Source: Edolisoma coerulescens (Eukaryota > Chordata > Aves > Passeriformes > Campephagidae). From it: a stretch of 64,000 nucleotides of DNA. The position numbers and the translations under genes are program-made. Below, piece after piece: positions 12,649 to 22,700 of the stretch. The stretch lies in assembly GCA_013397115.1 (NCBI GenBank), contig VWZW01006289.1, positions 788,417-852,416 on the forward strand, given 5' to 3'. Every line of letters begins with the position of its first letter. Position 1 is the stretch's first letter. The notes under the pieces were generated by a model. The model made no database searches. It was not told where the DNA came from and worked only from the letters and a program-made list of their open reading frames with translations.

Positions 12649-12794
12649 CTGGAGGTGACTTAACTGTGTCCTTGACAGATGGTAGCTTGGCCACTCTTGA
12701 AGGAATACAGTTACAACTTGCTGCTAACCTGGTTGGACAAAATGTTCAGATTTCTGGAATAGATGCCACTGGTATTAACAACATAACGTTACAG
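12649..12794 (+). CDS. ZNF236: ZNF236 coding exon 8: finger-free central region
   Basis: Acceptor CTTTGGTAG at 12640-12648, donor GTAAGT at 12795. Reading from phase 1 it encodes AGGDLTVSLTDGSLATLEG and then IQLQLAANLVGQNVQISGID, ending INNITLQ. It is part of the long region between the two finger blocks, rich in T, S, L, Q and N. No known fold is visible. It closely matches vertebrate ZNF236 as I know it. A transactivation or interaction role is only an inference from composition. Confidence 0.93.
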
Positions 12795-14003
12795 GTAAGT
12801 TGCTCACTGTTCCTTGCTTTTAATTCTATAGAGTCACCTTGGGGGCTGAAGAAAGTTTAAGGAATCTACATAATTCTGGAAGAGTTCCCTTGAGCTGAGT
12901 GAGCAATAACATATTGTATCAGTTGTACAATGCTAGAAGACTTAAGAAATAGCTGCACAGTGGGATATTTTGCTGGTTTGGTTTCTTTTATTTTTGTTTT
13001 TCTCAGGTTTTTTTACCTCTCTGGGATTTTGACATACTGCTTTAAAATACGTATTTTTTTTCTTTTAATTGCATTTTGTCTTTACACTTCAAAGTACTTC
13101 AGGTTCCCACCCAAAAGGCACCACCCCTCTCACCCCCCGAAACAAACCCAGATTATTGCACAGAATGTGCTTTTCTAGACATAAGACACTGTGTTACTTT
13201 GCAAGCTTTTAATAGGTGGATTCACAATTTAAATTCCCACTGAGATTGTAAAAGGAACAACAGAAAGAGGTGAGATGATTGCATTTAAAAGTATTTGAGA
13301 TGTGTGAAACAATGATTTTCTTGAAATTGTTTGTGTTTGATCAGTTGCACAGAATTTTTGATATTGGAGGAGACTTCTGGAGGTCACCAGGTACAACCCC
13401 AAGGTCAGGGAAGGGACATCTGCAGAGTTGCATTGAGTTGCTCACAGTCCCTCTGCTCAAGGAGTTTTAAGCATAAAATGAAGACATTTTAATTTTGTTT
13501 TTCTCAGCTGCTGAACATCTCTGAAAAATGTCTTATCTTTAAGTATAGAGAACGGCTGTTGGCTTGTGAAATGAGACCTTAATGACCCCTAGGAGCTGAA
13601 AAAATAAATAATTTCTGGTATCAGTCTTCTCTCTGCTCCATGCCTTTTCACTTTCAAAGTCTTGGAGACAGTGGATAAGCATTACATGCACTAATAAGAC
13701 AGTACAGAATACCAGCAATGTGTTTACCTGGGGCCAAGGCATGCTGATATGTAACTGATCATGATTTCCCAAACATTTTGCTGAGGGAATGGAAGGAAGG
13801 TGAATCTGAATAGACTGTTACATAGTCACTTTAGAGACTGGCTATGTACAGACATATAAAAACTAAATTTTAAATCATTAATTATAAATTTTCAGTACTA
13901 TATGTACTCTATGCAATAAATATGTATTCTGAACTTACGTTAAGAATATTCCTTTAACCCATTTTGTTAACTGCAGATTGATTGCTGAAAACTTGTTTTT
14001 CAG
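12795..14003 (+). other. ZNF236 intron, 1.2 kb
   Basis: Intron. The stretch 13363-13440 resembles the reverse strand of an avian CR1 3' end (listed separately). Nothing else recognisable. Confidence 0.6.
13360..13445 (-). mobile_element. Short CR1-like LINE fragment
   Basis: The sequence GGAGACTTCTGGAGGTCACC followed by AGGTACAACCCC resembles the reverse complement of a common avian CR1 3'-end subfamily ('...GGAGATCATCTAGTCCAACCCC...'). It is short and diverged, so the subfamily and exact ends are uncertain. Confidence 0.45.
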
Positions 14004-14247
14004 ATCGATCCAAGTATCCTACAGCAGACATTACAGCAGAGTAATTTACTTACTCAGCAGATTACTGGAGATCCCACCATGGCTCCACAGAATCCCTCCC
14101 TCCAGGCAACAGAAAATGCAGTGCCAGCTAATGTGGTTATTCAGCCCATATCAGGCTTGTCTTTGCAGCCCACAGTAACATCATCTGCTAACATGACCAT
14201 AGGGTCCCTGTCTGAGCAGGAGTCTGTGCTGACAACCAGCGCTAATG
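14004..14247 (+). CDS. ZNF236: ZNF236 coding exon 9: Gln/Ser/Thr-rich region
   Basis: Acceptor CTTGTTTTTCAG (13992-14003), donor GTAAGC at 14248. It encodes IDPSILQQTLQQSNLLTQQI, then a Pro/Gln/Ser/Thr-rich segment including VIQPISGLSLQPTVTSSAN and ending SVLTTSAN. No finger is present. Glutamine density at the start (QQTLQQ, LLTQQ) resembles activation-type low-complexity regions (inference). Phase runs from 0 to 1. Confidence 0.93.
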
Positions 14248-14456
14248 GTAAGCACTGTCAGCAGTTTTATTGTGCTTTCAATTTCTTAATTTTACTTAGG
14301 GTATTACCCACAGTGAGAAAATGTCACCCCCCCTACCTCCCCCTGCTCCCACCAAACACCTTGTTGTAATAAAATAAACTTGCAGTTCTTGCTTGAGCAT
14401 CTTCAGCAAATTTTACAGCTTTGTGTTACCCTTTATTAATACAATTTTTTTCAGAA

Positions 14457-14703
14457 GGTGAATTAGAGAGTAGGTTTAGCTTAGATATTAGGAAGAAATT
14501 CTTTACTGTGAAGGTGGTGAGGCACTGGAACAGGTTGCCCATAGAAGCTGTGGTTGCCCCATCCCCGGACATGTTTGAGGCCAGGTTGAGCGGGGCTTTG
14601 TGCAGCTTGGTGTAGTGGAAGTTACCACTGCCCATGACAGGGGAGTTGGAACTATGTGATCTTTAGGGTCCCTTCTAACCCAGGCCATTCTATGATTCTA
14701 TAT
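14457..14703 (+). mobile_element. CR1 LINE 3'-end fragment
   Basis: About 245 bp match a CR1 3' end in + orientation. Diagnostic blocks are TTAGGAAGAAATTCTTTACT, GGTGAGGCACTGGAACAGGT and GGTCCCTTCTAACCC, and it finishes with the CR1 tail ATTCTATGATTCTATA. The copy is 5'-truncated, as is usual for CR1, and lies in the intron between coding exons 9 and 10. An ORF at 14421-14615 is simply remnant of the CR1 reverse-transcriptase C-terminus. Confidence 0.9.
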
Positions 14704-14954
14704 AGTGAAAATACTTAAGAACTTCCATAGTCTTGAGCAAAACACAAAGTCTTCATTCTGAAAATCTTAACTGCAGAGGAATAAATTGGATGTGAAAAAA
14801 ATTATATTTTAGACTGCAAGTTTTAGCATCTCCCCTTGGCTGCATCGATTATAGTAGTTCATAAAATAATGTATAAATTGCTTTAAAAAGTTACATCAAA
14901 AATTCCACCAAAGGATATTCATGGAATTTTTTTTGTTCTACCACTTACATTTAG

Positions 14955-15134
14955 GTGCACAAGACATTACTCAAGTCATGACTTCACAGGGTATGGTGTC
15001 ATCTACAAATGGACAACATGAGATAATGTTAACCATAAATAATTCCAGTTTGAGTCAAGTTTTAGCTCATGCTTCGGGTTCTACTACTGCGACCTCATCA
15101 GGAAGTCCTCAAGAAATCACTCTTACAATATCTG
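14955..15134 (+). CDS. ZNF236: ZNF236 coding exon 10: finger-free central region
   Basis: Acceptor CATTTAG (14948-14954), donor GTTTGT at 15135, which is weaker than the usual GTRAGT. It encodes AQDITQVMTSQGMVSSTNGQ, then a Ser/Asn/Thr-rich segment ending QEITLTIS. It is 180 bp, phase 1 to 1. The repeated 'ITLTI'-like motifs (IMLTINNSS here, ITLTIS at the end, VTLTL and VTLNIT in exon 12) suggest internal tandem organisation of this central region. Confidence 0.92.
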
Positions 15135-15628
15135 GTTTGTGTTTTTAAAAAAACTATACAGTAGCATATGAGGATTTTCCCAGTCCACAGTTTTCCCGTG
15201 GTGTGTTTCTCTTATGTTCATCAACTTTAAAAGATACTCCCCAAATCCGCATTTGAAAACCAAACGCATTTACTTTGAGAACACATTAGATTGGTTCACT
15301 GTTTTATTTACGGCCTCAGTTAACAGCTGGATTTTTATAGATTGATCAAGTTGGTCCTTTGAATCTAGATAAGTGAGATAAATATTTGTCTAAATATGAC
15401 TAACCTCAGGTATTTCTGTACATGTTAGTATCTGGATTTGCATAATGACATCTGTATTAAAAACTTGTCAAACCTCTGCATAAAAATCTGTATGTGTAGA
15501 AATTAATTCCATCTTTTGGTTGTACTTTCTACTTTTATTATTTTATGATCTATTGTTTATAGTTGTAAGAACAGTAGCAGAATAATGTTGAGACGATTCC
15601 AGTTACAATAGGATGTATTTCTATTCAG

Positions 15629-15781
15629 GCCAAGATCTTATTCAGCATAATTCTGGAAGCACTGATCTGAATACTGGCTTAAGGCTGACAGCACCAACCA
15701 TCAGCGGTCAGACTACAGGTGCTACATTAACTATAAGCAACGACCAGCTTCTTTCTCAGGGCCCTTCACTAAATGCTCCAG
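15629..15781 (+). CDS. ZNF236: ZNF236 coding exon 11: possible cassette exon
   Basis: Acceptor TTTCTATTCAG (15618-15628), donor GTATGC at 15782. It encodes 51 codons: GQDLIQHNSGSTDLNTGLRL, then TAPTISGQTTGATLTISNDQ and LLSQGPSLNAP. Both ends are phase 1 and the length is 153 bp, so including or skipping the exon keeps the frame. Skipping joins ...LTIS directly to ELNTT, a junction resembling the human protein as I remember it. It may therefore be alternatively spliced or lineage-restricted (inference). Confidence 0.8.
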
Positions 15782-16399
15782 GTATGCATACAATGATATT
15801 CTAATTGAAAATGATATTTTATTGTAAAAATAAATATTAGAATGAAATGGTATAATCTTGCACATCATGATTCAGGAACTTTGAGTGTTTTGTGTTTTCT
15901 CACAAGCTTTAAATTGTTATGTCAGTTTAAATGAACTTTATTCCACACAGTAAGAAAAAAATGAAAACAAGAAGACATCTCTTAAATTAGTACTTTTAGG
16001 CAGTTACAGGAGTACTGAAGAACTATATCTGTAAACTGGAGGATGACAAAATCTGGTGCCTTTGCAGAAGTGATAAAATATCAAATTTGCTCTAGTACTC
16101 AAATTTTGAGATTTTAAGTATGTATATGAATTTCTACCTATATATGTGTGTATATGCACGTGACCACCTGTGCATGCAGTACTGTGTTCATGAAGCTGCA
16201 TTTCAATGTAATTTTTCTAATTTTATCATCTGACTGCCAACTTTAGATGCTTGATCAGCTGTTTAACCAGTTTTGTTGATTCCAAAGTAGAAAGTCCTAG
16301 CAATGAGAAACAGATATTACTAAGTTCACTTAAAATAAGTTTGCAGTTTAGAGTTTATGTATGTAACAGATAATTTTTACCATTTTGTATATGTTCTAG

Positions 16400-16590
16400 A
16401 ACTTAATACAACAGGTGGAACAAACCTTCCTCCAGCAACACCTATATCTCAGTCTGCAGTTTCTGCACAGAATTTGGTAATGTCTTCATCAGGAGTTGGA
16501 GGAGATGGTAGTGTCACTTTGACTCTTGCTGACACTCAGGGAATGTTGTCAGGTGGTCTTGATGCAGTTACACTTAATATCACTTCACAG
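16400..16590 (+). CDS. ZNF236: ZNF236 coding exon 12: Ser/Thr-rich region
   Basis: Acceptor TATGTTCTAG (16390-16399), donor GTAAGA at 16591. It encodes ELNTTGGTNLPPATPISQSA, then QNLVMSSSGVGGDGSVTLTL, then ADTQGMLSGGLDAVTLNITS. No zinc finger is present. Phase runs from 1 to 0. The sequence is close to vertebrate ZNF236. Confidence 0.93.
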
Positions 16591-18222
16591 GTAAGATGCT
16601 TTTCTGAACTGACAGATAAATTGATCTTTCTGTCTTACAGGGCAGGAATTTGAGATTTTGCTGAGAAAATATTTTTGTCCTGTAAATACATAGTATTTGA
16701 AAATCTAGTTGATTTTTCTTCTCTCTGCCAACCATGTGTGTATGGCATCTAGAAACATGAACTGTTTAAACAGAAGCACAGATAAATTTTGCAGGGTTGT
16801 TTGTTTTTTTAAATGAGCAGATAGGTTCTACTGTTTCAAACAGTGTTCGAGATCAGTTTTTAGTGTTAAACTATGTACTTCGTCATCACTATTCAGTAGT
16901 ACAGCTTAATACTCTGAAATGTATTATTTCATGTGGTAATTTTTTTTTCCTACTTGTGAAGTTGAGAGTTGAAGAGCAGTTGCAACACTTCTTCTCACAG
17001 CAAGTAACAGGACAGAATTTAATTGACTATCTTTAGTAACAGGTGGCATTATAAGAAATTTTATAAAAATGGTGCTGTATGGACTTATCATCTCCCCAGT
17101 AACCTTACTATAAGTTTCATTTATAGGCATAATTCAAGAATTTTGTGGTGCCATCAAGAGCCAAAGACATATTGGCAAATAGAATCTACAGAGTGGGGAG
17201 ATAAAAAAATAGTATTAAAAGAGCACAAAGTGAAAATTCAGGGTTGTGTGGTTGACATTTCAGTGTGGATTTTACATCTGAAAACTTGGGTTGTTTCTTC
17301 TATTTTCTTGGCTTAACTAAGTTTAGATTGATTTTTATTTAGTTTTTGACCTGAGTTAAAGTGTGTAAATGTATATAAATTAAATACTATTTATCTTGCA
17401 TGTGGTGTGATTAAAACTGGTGAAGGAAAGTTATATTCTTCCCTCTGCAGTTTTGCTCTGGGGAAGGGAAGAAAAGATTTCTTAAATAATTCTTATGATA
17501 TGTTTGTGATTTCTGGTATCACAGAATAACAAAATATAACATGGTTTCATTTCAGGCTTTGTAATAATTTAAGTGATTACATTTGGCAGTGTTGCTGTTT
17601 ATTAATAAGATCCTGTGCCCCCTGTTAAGACAAGCATAAATAAAATTGAAACATTGAATAATAATAATAATAGCTATGCAAACACAGGAAATCATGGTGA
17701 ATAGACAGGTAGTATGTAAAAAACCTGTGTCTCCTGGGGAAATTGAAAAGTCATTAATAGTAGTGTAGAAATAGAATTAGTAAGATATTAGTAGTCATAT
17801 ATCCTAAGTAGTGATTTTGTATCATTTCATGGGGTTTGGAAGTATGTTTAGTTAAGAGATTTAAATAAAGGAAGCTACTGTGGGAAGGCCATGCAGGAGA
17901 GCAGAATACAGGGGTTAAAGAAAGGCAAGGGAAGGCTGAAACATTCAGCATTTCATGCAAGGCTGGTGAAAATTAATCAGAACTGAATCTAGTCTTACAA
18001 ATTTGCAGCTGTTGTTGCCCTTAAATTTTTAGATTTAAATTTACAGGAGAAAACGAGGGAAAACAGTTGCATTTGTTCAGATAGGATTCTGAGATGCTTC
18101 TTTCTAAAGGAAAAAGAAAGTTCTTTTGAGGTGTGAAAACTTACATGACCGCAGTTAGCTGTTTAAATAGAGCTTTTTATAGTTACTCTTTTTTTTTTTT
18201 TTTGTGCTCCCCTCTCTGACAG
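16591..18222 (+). other. ZNF236 intron, 1.6 kb
   Basis: Intron with a small (AAT)n tract near 17657-17671 and a long T tract (18190-18203) that forms the polypyrimidine tract of the next acceptor. No gene or transposon recognised. Confidence 0.65.
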
Positions 18223-18354
18223 GGTCAGCAGTTCCCTGCTATACTCACAGATTCCAGTCTTGCTAGCCAAAGTGGATCAGGATCACAGCAAGTCATACTG
18301 GTGAGCCATGCACCCCATTCAGCACCTGCAAACTCTGATGAAATAACGTATCAG
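18223..18354 (+). CDS. ZNF236: ZNF236 coding exon 13: Ser/Gln-rich region
   Basis: The acceptor has a strong polypyrimidine tract (T14 then CTCTCTGACAG, ending 18222), and the donor is GTAGAT at 18355. It encodes GQQFPAILTDSSLASQSGSG, then SQQVILVSHAPHSAPANSDE and ITYQ. It is phase 0 to 0 and 132 bp, so it too is frame-neutral. It was absent from the short ATG-started ORFs and was found by following the frame from exon 12. Confidence 0.92.
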
Positions 18355-19588
18355 GTAGATACCATACATTTCTGTGTCTTTTGTGGTAAAAGACTTTTAT
18401 TTAATCAAAATACTGGAATAATTCCTTTTTATCCTGAATCGTGAGGGCTGATGCCATTCCCAAAGAAGAGTATTGGGAAGAGGTTCTCTGTGACTTCCTA
18501 GTCACCTAGATTCTGTTTTAAGTTTTGAGTTAAAACCCACTTTCATAAATATATATATATTCACTCAAAAAAGAAATGTAATTAATAAGATGTTTCCTTC
18601 TACAAATCACATAATCATGCACTCAACACAGACTGCTCCAAAAATTTCCAAGTAAGTTGGTATTTAGAAAATAAAAATAAATAAATTTTTGAGCTGTGGG
18701 GGGAAAAAAAAGCACCTATTGGTACACTTTTCCCATTCTCTTTCTGTATCCAAGTTCTTTCAGTGGTGGTGCAACAGTCTTTTCAACTTCTTATGCCTTT
18801 GAATCACAGTAGAAACTTCTACATACGTAATACAGTTTTGATATTAGAAAAAGTGGTTCAGACTTGTTTTCTTGAAGGCAGAATGAATGTTTGCAACCAG
18901 CCTGGTGTAAGGCAAGCTCTAAAATAGGAGAAATGGGAGAGGCAGATGGTGACTTCATTTGTTGCTTTCTCTGTTACTGTACTTAGGATTCTTCTGTATC
19001 TATAAAGTTGAAGGAATTTGGTGTTAAATTATCTGAAGAAAGTAGCTTTTCCAGGCAGTTCTCACTAACTAAAACAAAACAATGCAGCAGACAACCATCC
19101 AATTCTGTCAATTTTTCATTATGTTTCAGTACTTCTGGAAGTAGAGCTTTACTTCCTTATGAAAATAGAATCCCCAGTAAAGAAGTTAAACAAATAGAAA
19201 ATACTCTTCTCCAAAATCAGAGATAATTTTTTTGCTGTCTGAAATGCTTTTGGCTTTGAATTTTGTTTGGTGGGAAATTGAGGATCATTTGAGGTGTTCA
19301 GGAGCATAAAACTGAATGTAGAAAAATACAGATACACACACATTCTATTCATAATGTGTTAAGTCAATTTGATCATAATTATTAATGTTGTTTTCTTAAA
19401 ATACATATATGTGTCATTCTTTAGAGCAATGAAATGGAAGTTCATATTTGCATATAACTGACTTCTTTTGTGTCTGTAAGTTGCTTGCAGATGCTCTCCA
19501 AAAACTTGTCGTGTTGAGGTAGATTTTGAAAAATAAATGGGGATGTGCGTATGAAATTATCTGATAGTGTACTTGTAAATTGTTTTAG
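18355..19588 (+). other. ZNF236 intron, 1.2 kb
   Basis: AT-rich intron. A short (AT)n tract occurs at about 18549-18560. Nothing else supportable. Confidence 0.6.
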
Positions 19589-19786
19589 GTGACAGAAGTT
19601 TCCCCTAATGTGACTAAAAGCAGTCAAGCAGAAAAAGAAACTCGTGGGCACCAGTGTTTTGAGTGTAGCCAAACCTTTTATTCCGTCACCATGCTGACGC
19701 ACCACTGCAAAGAGGTTCATGGCAAGGAGCGAATACACGTTTGCCACATCTGCAATAAGGCCTTTAAGCGGGCAACACATCTCAAG
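19589..19786 (+). CDS. ZNF236: ZNF236 coding exon 14: finger 9 and N-part of finger 10
   Basis: Acceptor TTGTTTTAG (19580-19588), donor GTATTT at 19787. It encodes VTEVSPNVTKSSQAEKETRG, then finger 9 (CFECSQTFYSVTMLTHHC-KEVH, with H-x4-H spacing) and the first part of finger 10 (CHICNKAFKRATHLK). The exon ends exactly on a codon inside the recognition helix, and the two histidines of finger 10 come from the next exon 5.7 kb away. The linker between the two fingers (GKERIHVC) is non-canonical. Confidence 0.95.
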
Positions 19787-22700
19787 GTATTTGGTAATAA
19801 CAGTTGATTGTTCTCTTTACTCCTTTTTTTTGGACTTTCTGTGATGTTAACAAAAGGTACCTCTTAGCCCTTTGTCTTTGCTTTCCCTATACAGTGTGAG
19901 AGGTGTGCATCTGAGAGAGGGAGTCTAAGGGATAATGTATGCACAGATAGAGAACTCTCTTCTGGAGCATGGAGAGGATTTTAATGCATATATTGACTAC
20001 AGAATGAAAAATGTTAATGCCTGTCATGCAAGTAGTAGTGTCAGGAAAAGATTTCACTTACTTTGTTTGCAAATGAATATCATCAGTGCTAATCCTGATT
20101 TCCAGATAATCTTTTGGTATCTCCGGAAGTTCCCTGCTTTACTGTGTTACCATTTCATTTGTAGATGCTCTGTCGTGTGAGTACAAGTCATAGAAGAAAC
20201 ATTTGTTTTAAAATGTCCTTATATTATTGCTGTTGTCTAGTGATATTTTCTCTTCTTTTCTCTAGATTATGAACAACCTAATACTTCCAAGTCTTTTAAA
20301 AAAAATTAGTGGCATACCTAAGTTCCTAATTGGATTTTAGAATGTTCCTGTTAGGAATATTGGGCTGTACTAGACAAGTGCTTTGTTCAGGCCAGTATCT
20401 TACCTCTGAGAGATACTTAAAGGAAGTAATTTGAGGAAGAGCTTTAAGAAAGAGGAAACATAAGTTGCGCAGAATTTTGCCAGCTTCCCAGAATTTGTAG
20501 CAAGAAATTTTTGGAGCCAAAGGCAATCTATTTATATTCATTTATATCATCTTTATATTAGCTTTTAGGAGAGCTCTTCAATAGATTTCCTTTCACTTCA
20601 ATATAATATTTTAAGGAAATACACTCTCTTTGTGAAGTTGACCCCCTTGGAGTGATCACGTCTGTCAACTAGACTATTGGAAACGATCATAAAACGTGTT
20701 GTTGTGAAACTCTTAACCTCTGACTTAGAAGAAATTTTCCAGGAAAAAATCCAAAAGAGTCTTGATACTTGTTTTCCTTAAATAATGATAACAAACTCCA
20801 AATATCAGTCTCTCTTCAATTTGTTTTCTCAGAACTGCCTGGTGTTACTTTTTTTTTTTCTTCCATAATTAAACCTTGGTTTCTATTATGTGCTGGGCGC
20901 AGGTTAAATATATGACAAGATAACTTCTTACCCTTGTATGTCCCTCGGATTTTTCAGCAAGGCAGCGATTGAAGTTCAAATAAGAAATTCAAGGGCAGGC
21001 ACAAGAGACTTCAGGGCCTTGGGAACAACATGTTAAGGGATCAGAAGCACAAGTAATCTTCTCTATCCTTGCAGTTGCAGGGAATGATGTAGGAGGAGGC
21101 AGGAAGAGCCAGCAGATCACTAACTGTCTTGAGACTGGCATGACCAGCAGAATTTTGGGGTTTTTGATCGTGGATTGGTCTACACAACAGCAGGCCTGCT
21201 GCAGATGGGCTACACTGGTCTCGAAGGGGGAGAAAGATCTTTGCTGAGGGGTTAGCAGGACTCATTGGAAGAGATCATCTAAAATAGATTTTTAGGGAGC
21301 AAGGGATAAAACCAAGCTTGCTGGAGGTAAGCTTGAGGGCAGCATGCCAGTGTTTGAGGGTTCGTGTGCCAGCAACATCCTCTGGGGTCCATCCCAGTAT
21401 GCTGACTACACTGGAGCACATTTGAAGTGTTCCTGTACTGGTGTGTGCAGCACCGTAGCCATCTCAGTGGAGGTAGGGGAAATGGTCAGTGAGCTGCTAC
21501 ACCACTTAGACATGTGCGAGTCGTCTATAGGACTGGATGGAATCCACCCAAGGATACCAAGGGACCTGTCAGAAGAGCTTGCCAAGCCACTTTCAGTCAT
21601 TTATGGTGAGCAGTGCTGGCTAACCAGGGAGGTCCCAATTGACTGAATCTTAGCACCTGTGATGCCCATCTACAAAGGCTGGAAGAAGGATCTGGGAAAC
21701 TACAGGCCTTTCAACCTGATATCAATGCCAGGAAAGGTTATGGAGCAGCTCATCTTGAGTGCCATCATGTGGCACATGCAGGACAGCCAGGAGATCACGC
21801 ACAGCCAGTATAGGTTTATGAAAAGCAGGTCCTGCTTGAGTAACAGGATTTCCTGTGACAAAGTGACTCGCTCAGTGGAGGAGGGAAAGGCTGTGGATGT
21901 TGTCTACCTGGACTTCAGCAAAGCCTTCGACACTACTACCCACATCATACCCCTGGAGAAACTGACTTCCCATGGCTTGGACAGGTTCACTGTTTGCTGG
22001 GAAAAAATTGGCTGTATATCCAGGCTCAGAGAGTGGTGGTGAATGGAATTACATCCAGCTGCTGACCAGTCACAAGTGGTGTTCCCCAGGGCTCAGTACT
22101 GGGGCCAGTTCTATTTAATGTCATTTTCAGTGATCTGGACAAGAGGATCGAGTGCACTCTGTTGTTTTGCAGACCAGGTTGGGTAGGAGTGTTGATCTGC
22201 TGGAGCACAGGAAGGCCCTGCAGAGGGATCTGGACAGGCTGGATCCATGAGCTGAGGCCAACTGTGTGAGGTTCAACAAGGCCAAGTGCTGGGTCCTGCC
22301 CTTGGGTCACAGCAACCCCAGGCAGCGCTGCAGGCTGGGGGCAGAGTGGCTGGAAAGCTGCCGGTGGAAAAGGACCTGGGGGTGCTGACTGGCAGTGGCT
22401 GAACATGAGCCAGTGTGTGCCCAGGTGGCCAAGGAGGCCAATGGCATCCTGGCCTGTAGCAGGAATAGTGTGGCCAGCAGGAGCAGGGCAGTGACTGTCC
22501 CTCTGTACCTCACGCTGGCAAGGCTGCGCCTGAAATCCTGTGTTCAGTTTTGGGCCCTCACTTCAAGAAGGACATTGTGGCACTGGAGTGTGTCCAGAGA
22601 AGGGCAACAGAGCTGGTGAAAGGTGTGGATCACAAGTCTTAGGAAGAGCAGCTGAGTGAAGTTGGGGTTGTTTAGCCTGGAGAAAAGGAGGCTGGGGAGT

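Noticed and set aside
22026..22619. Several ORFs on both strands, 68-126 codons
   Set aside because: They lie within the CR1 element: the + frames are broken polymerase, the - frames are its antisense.
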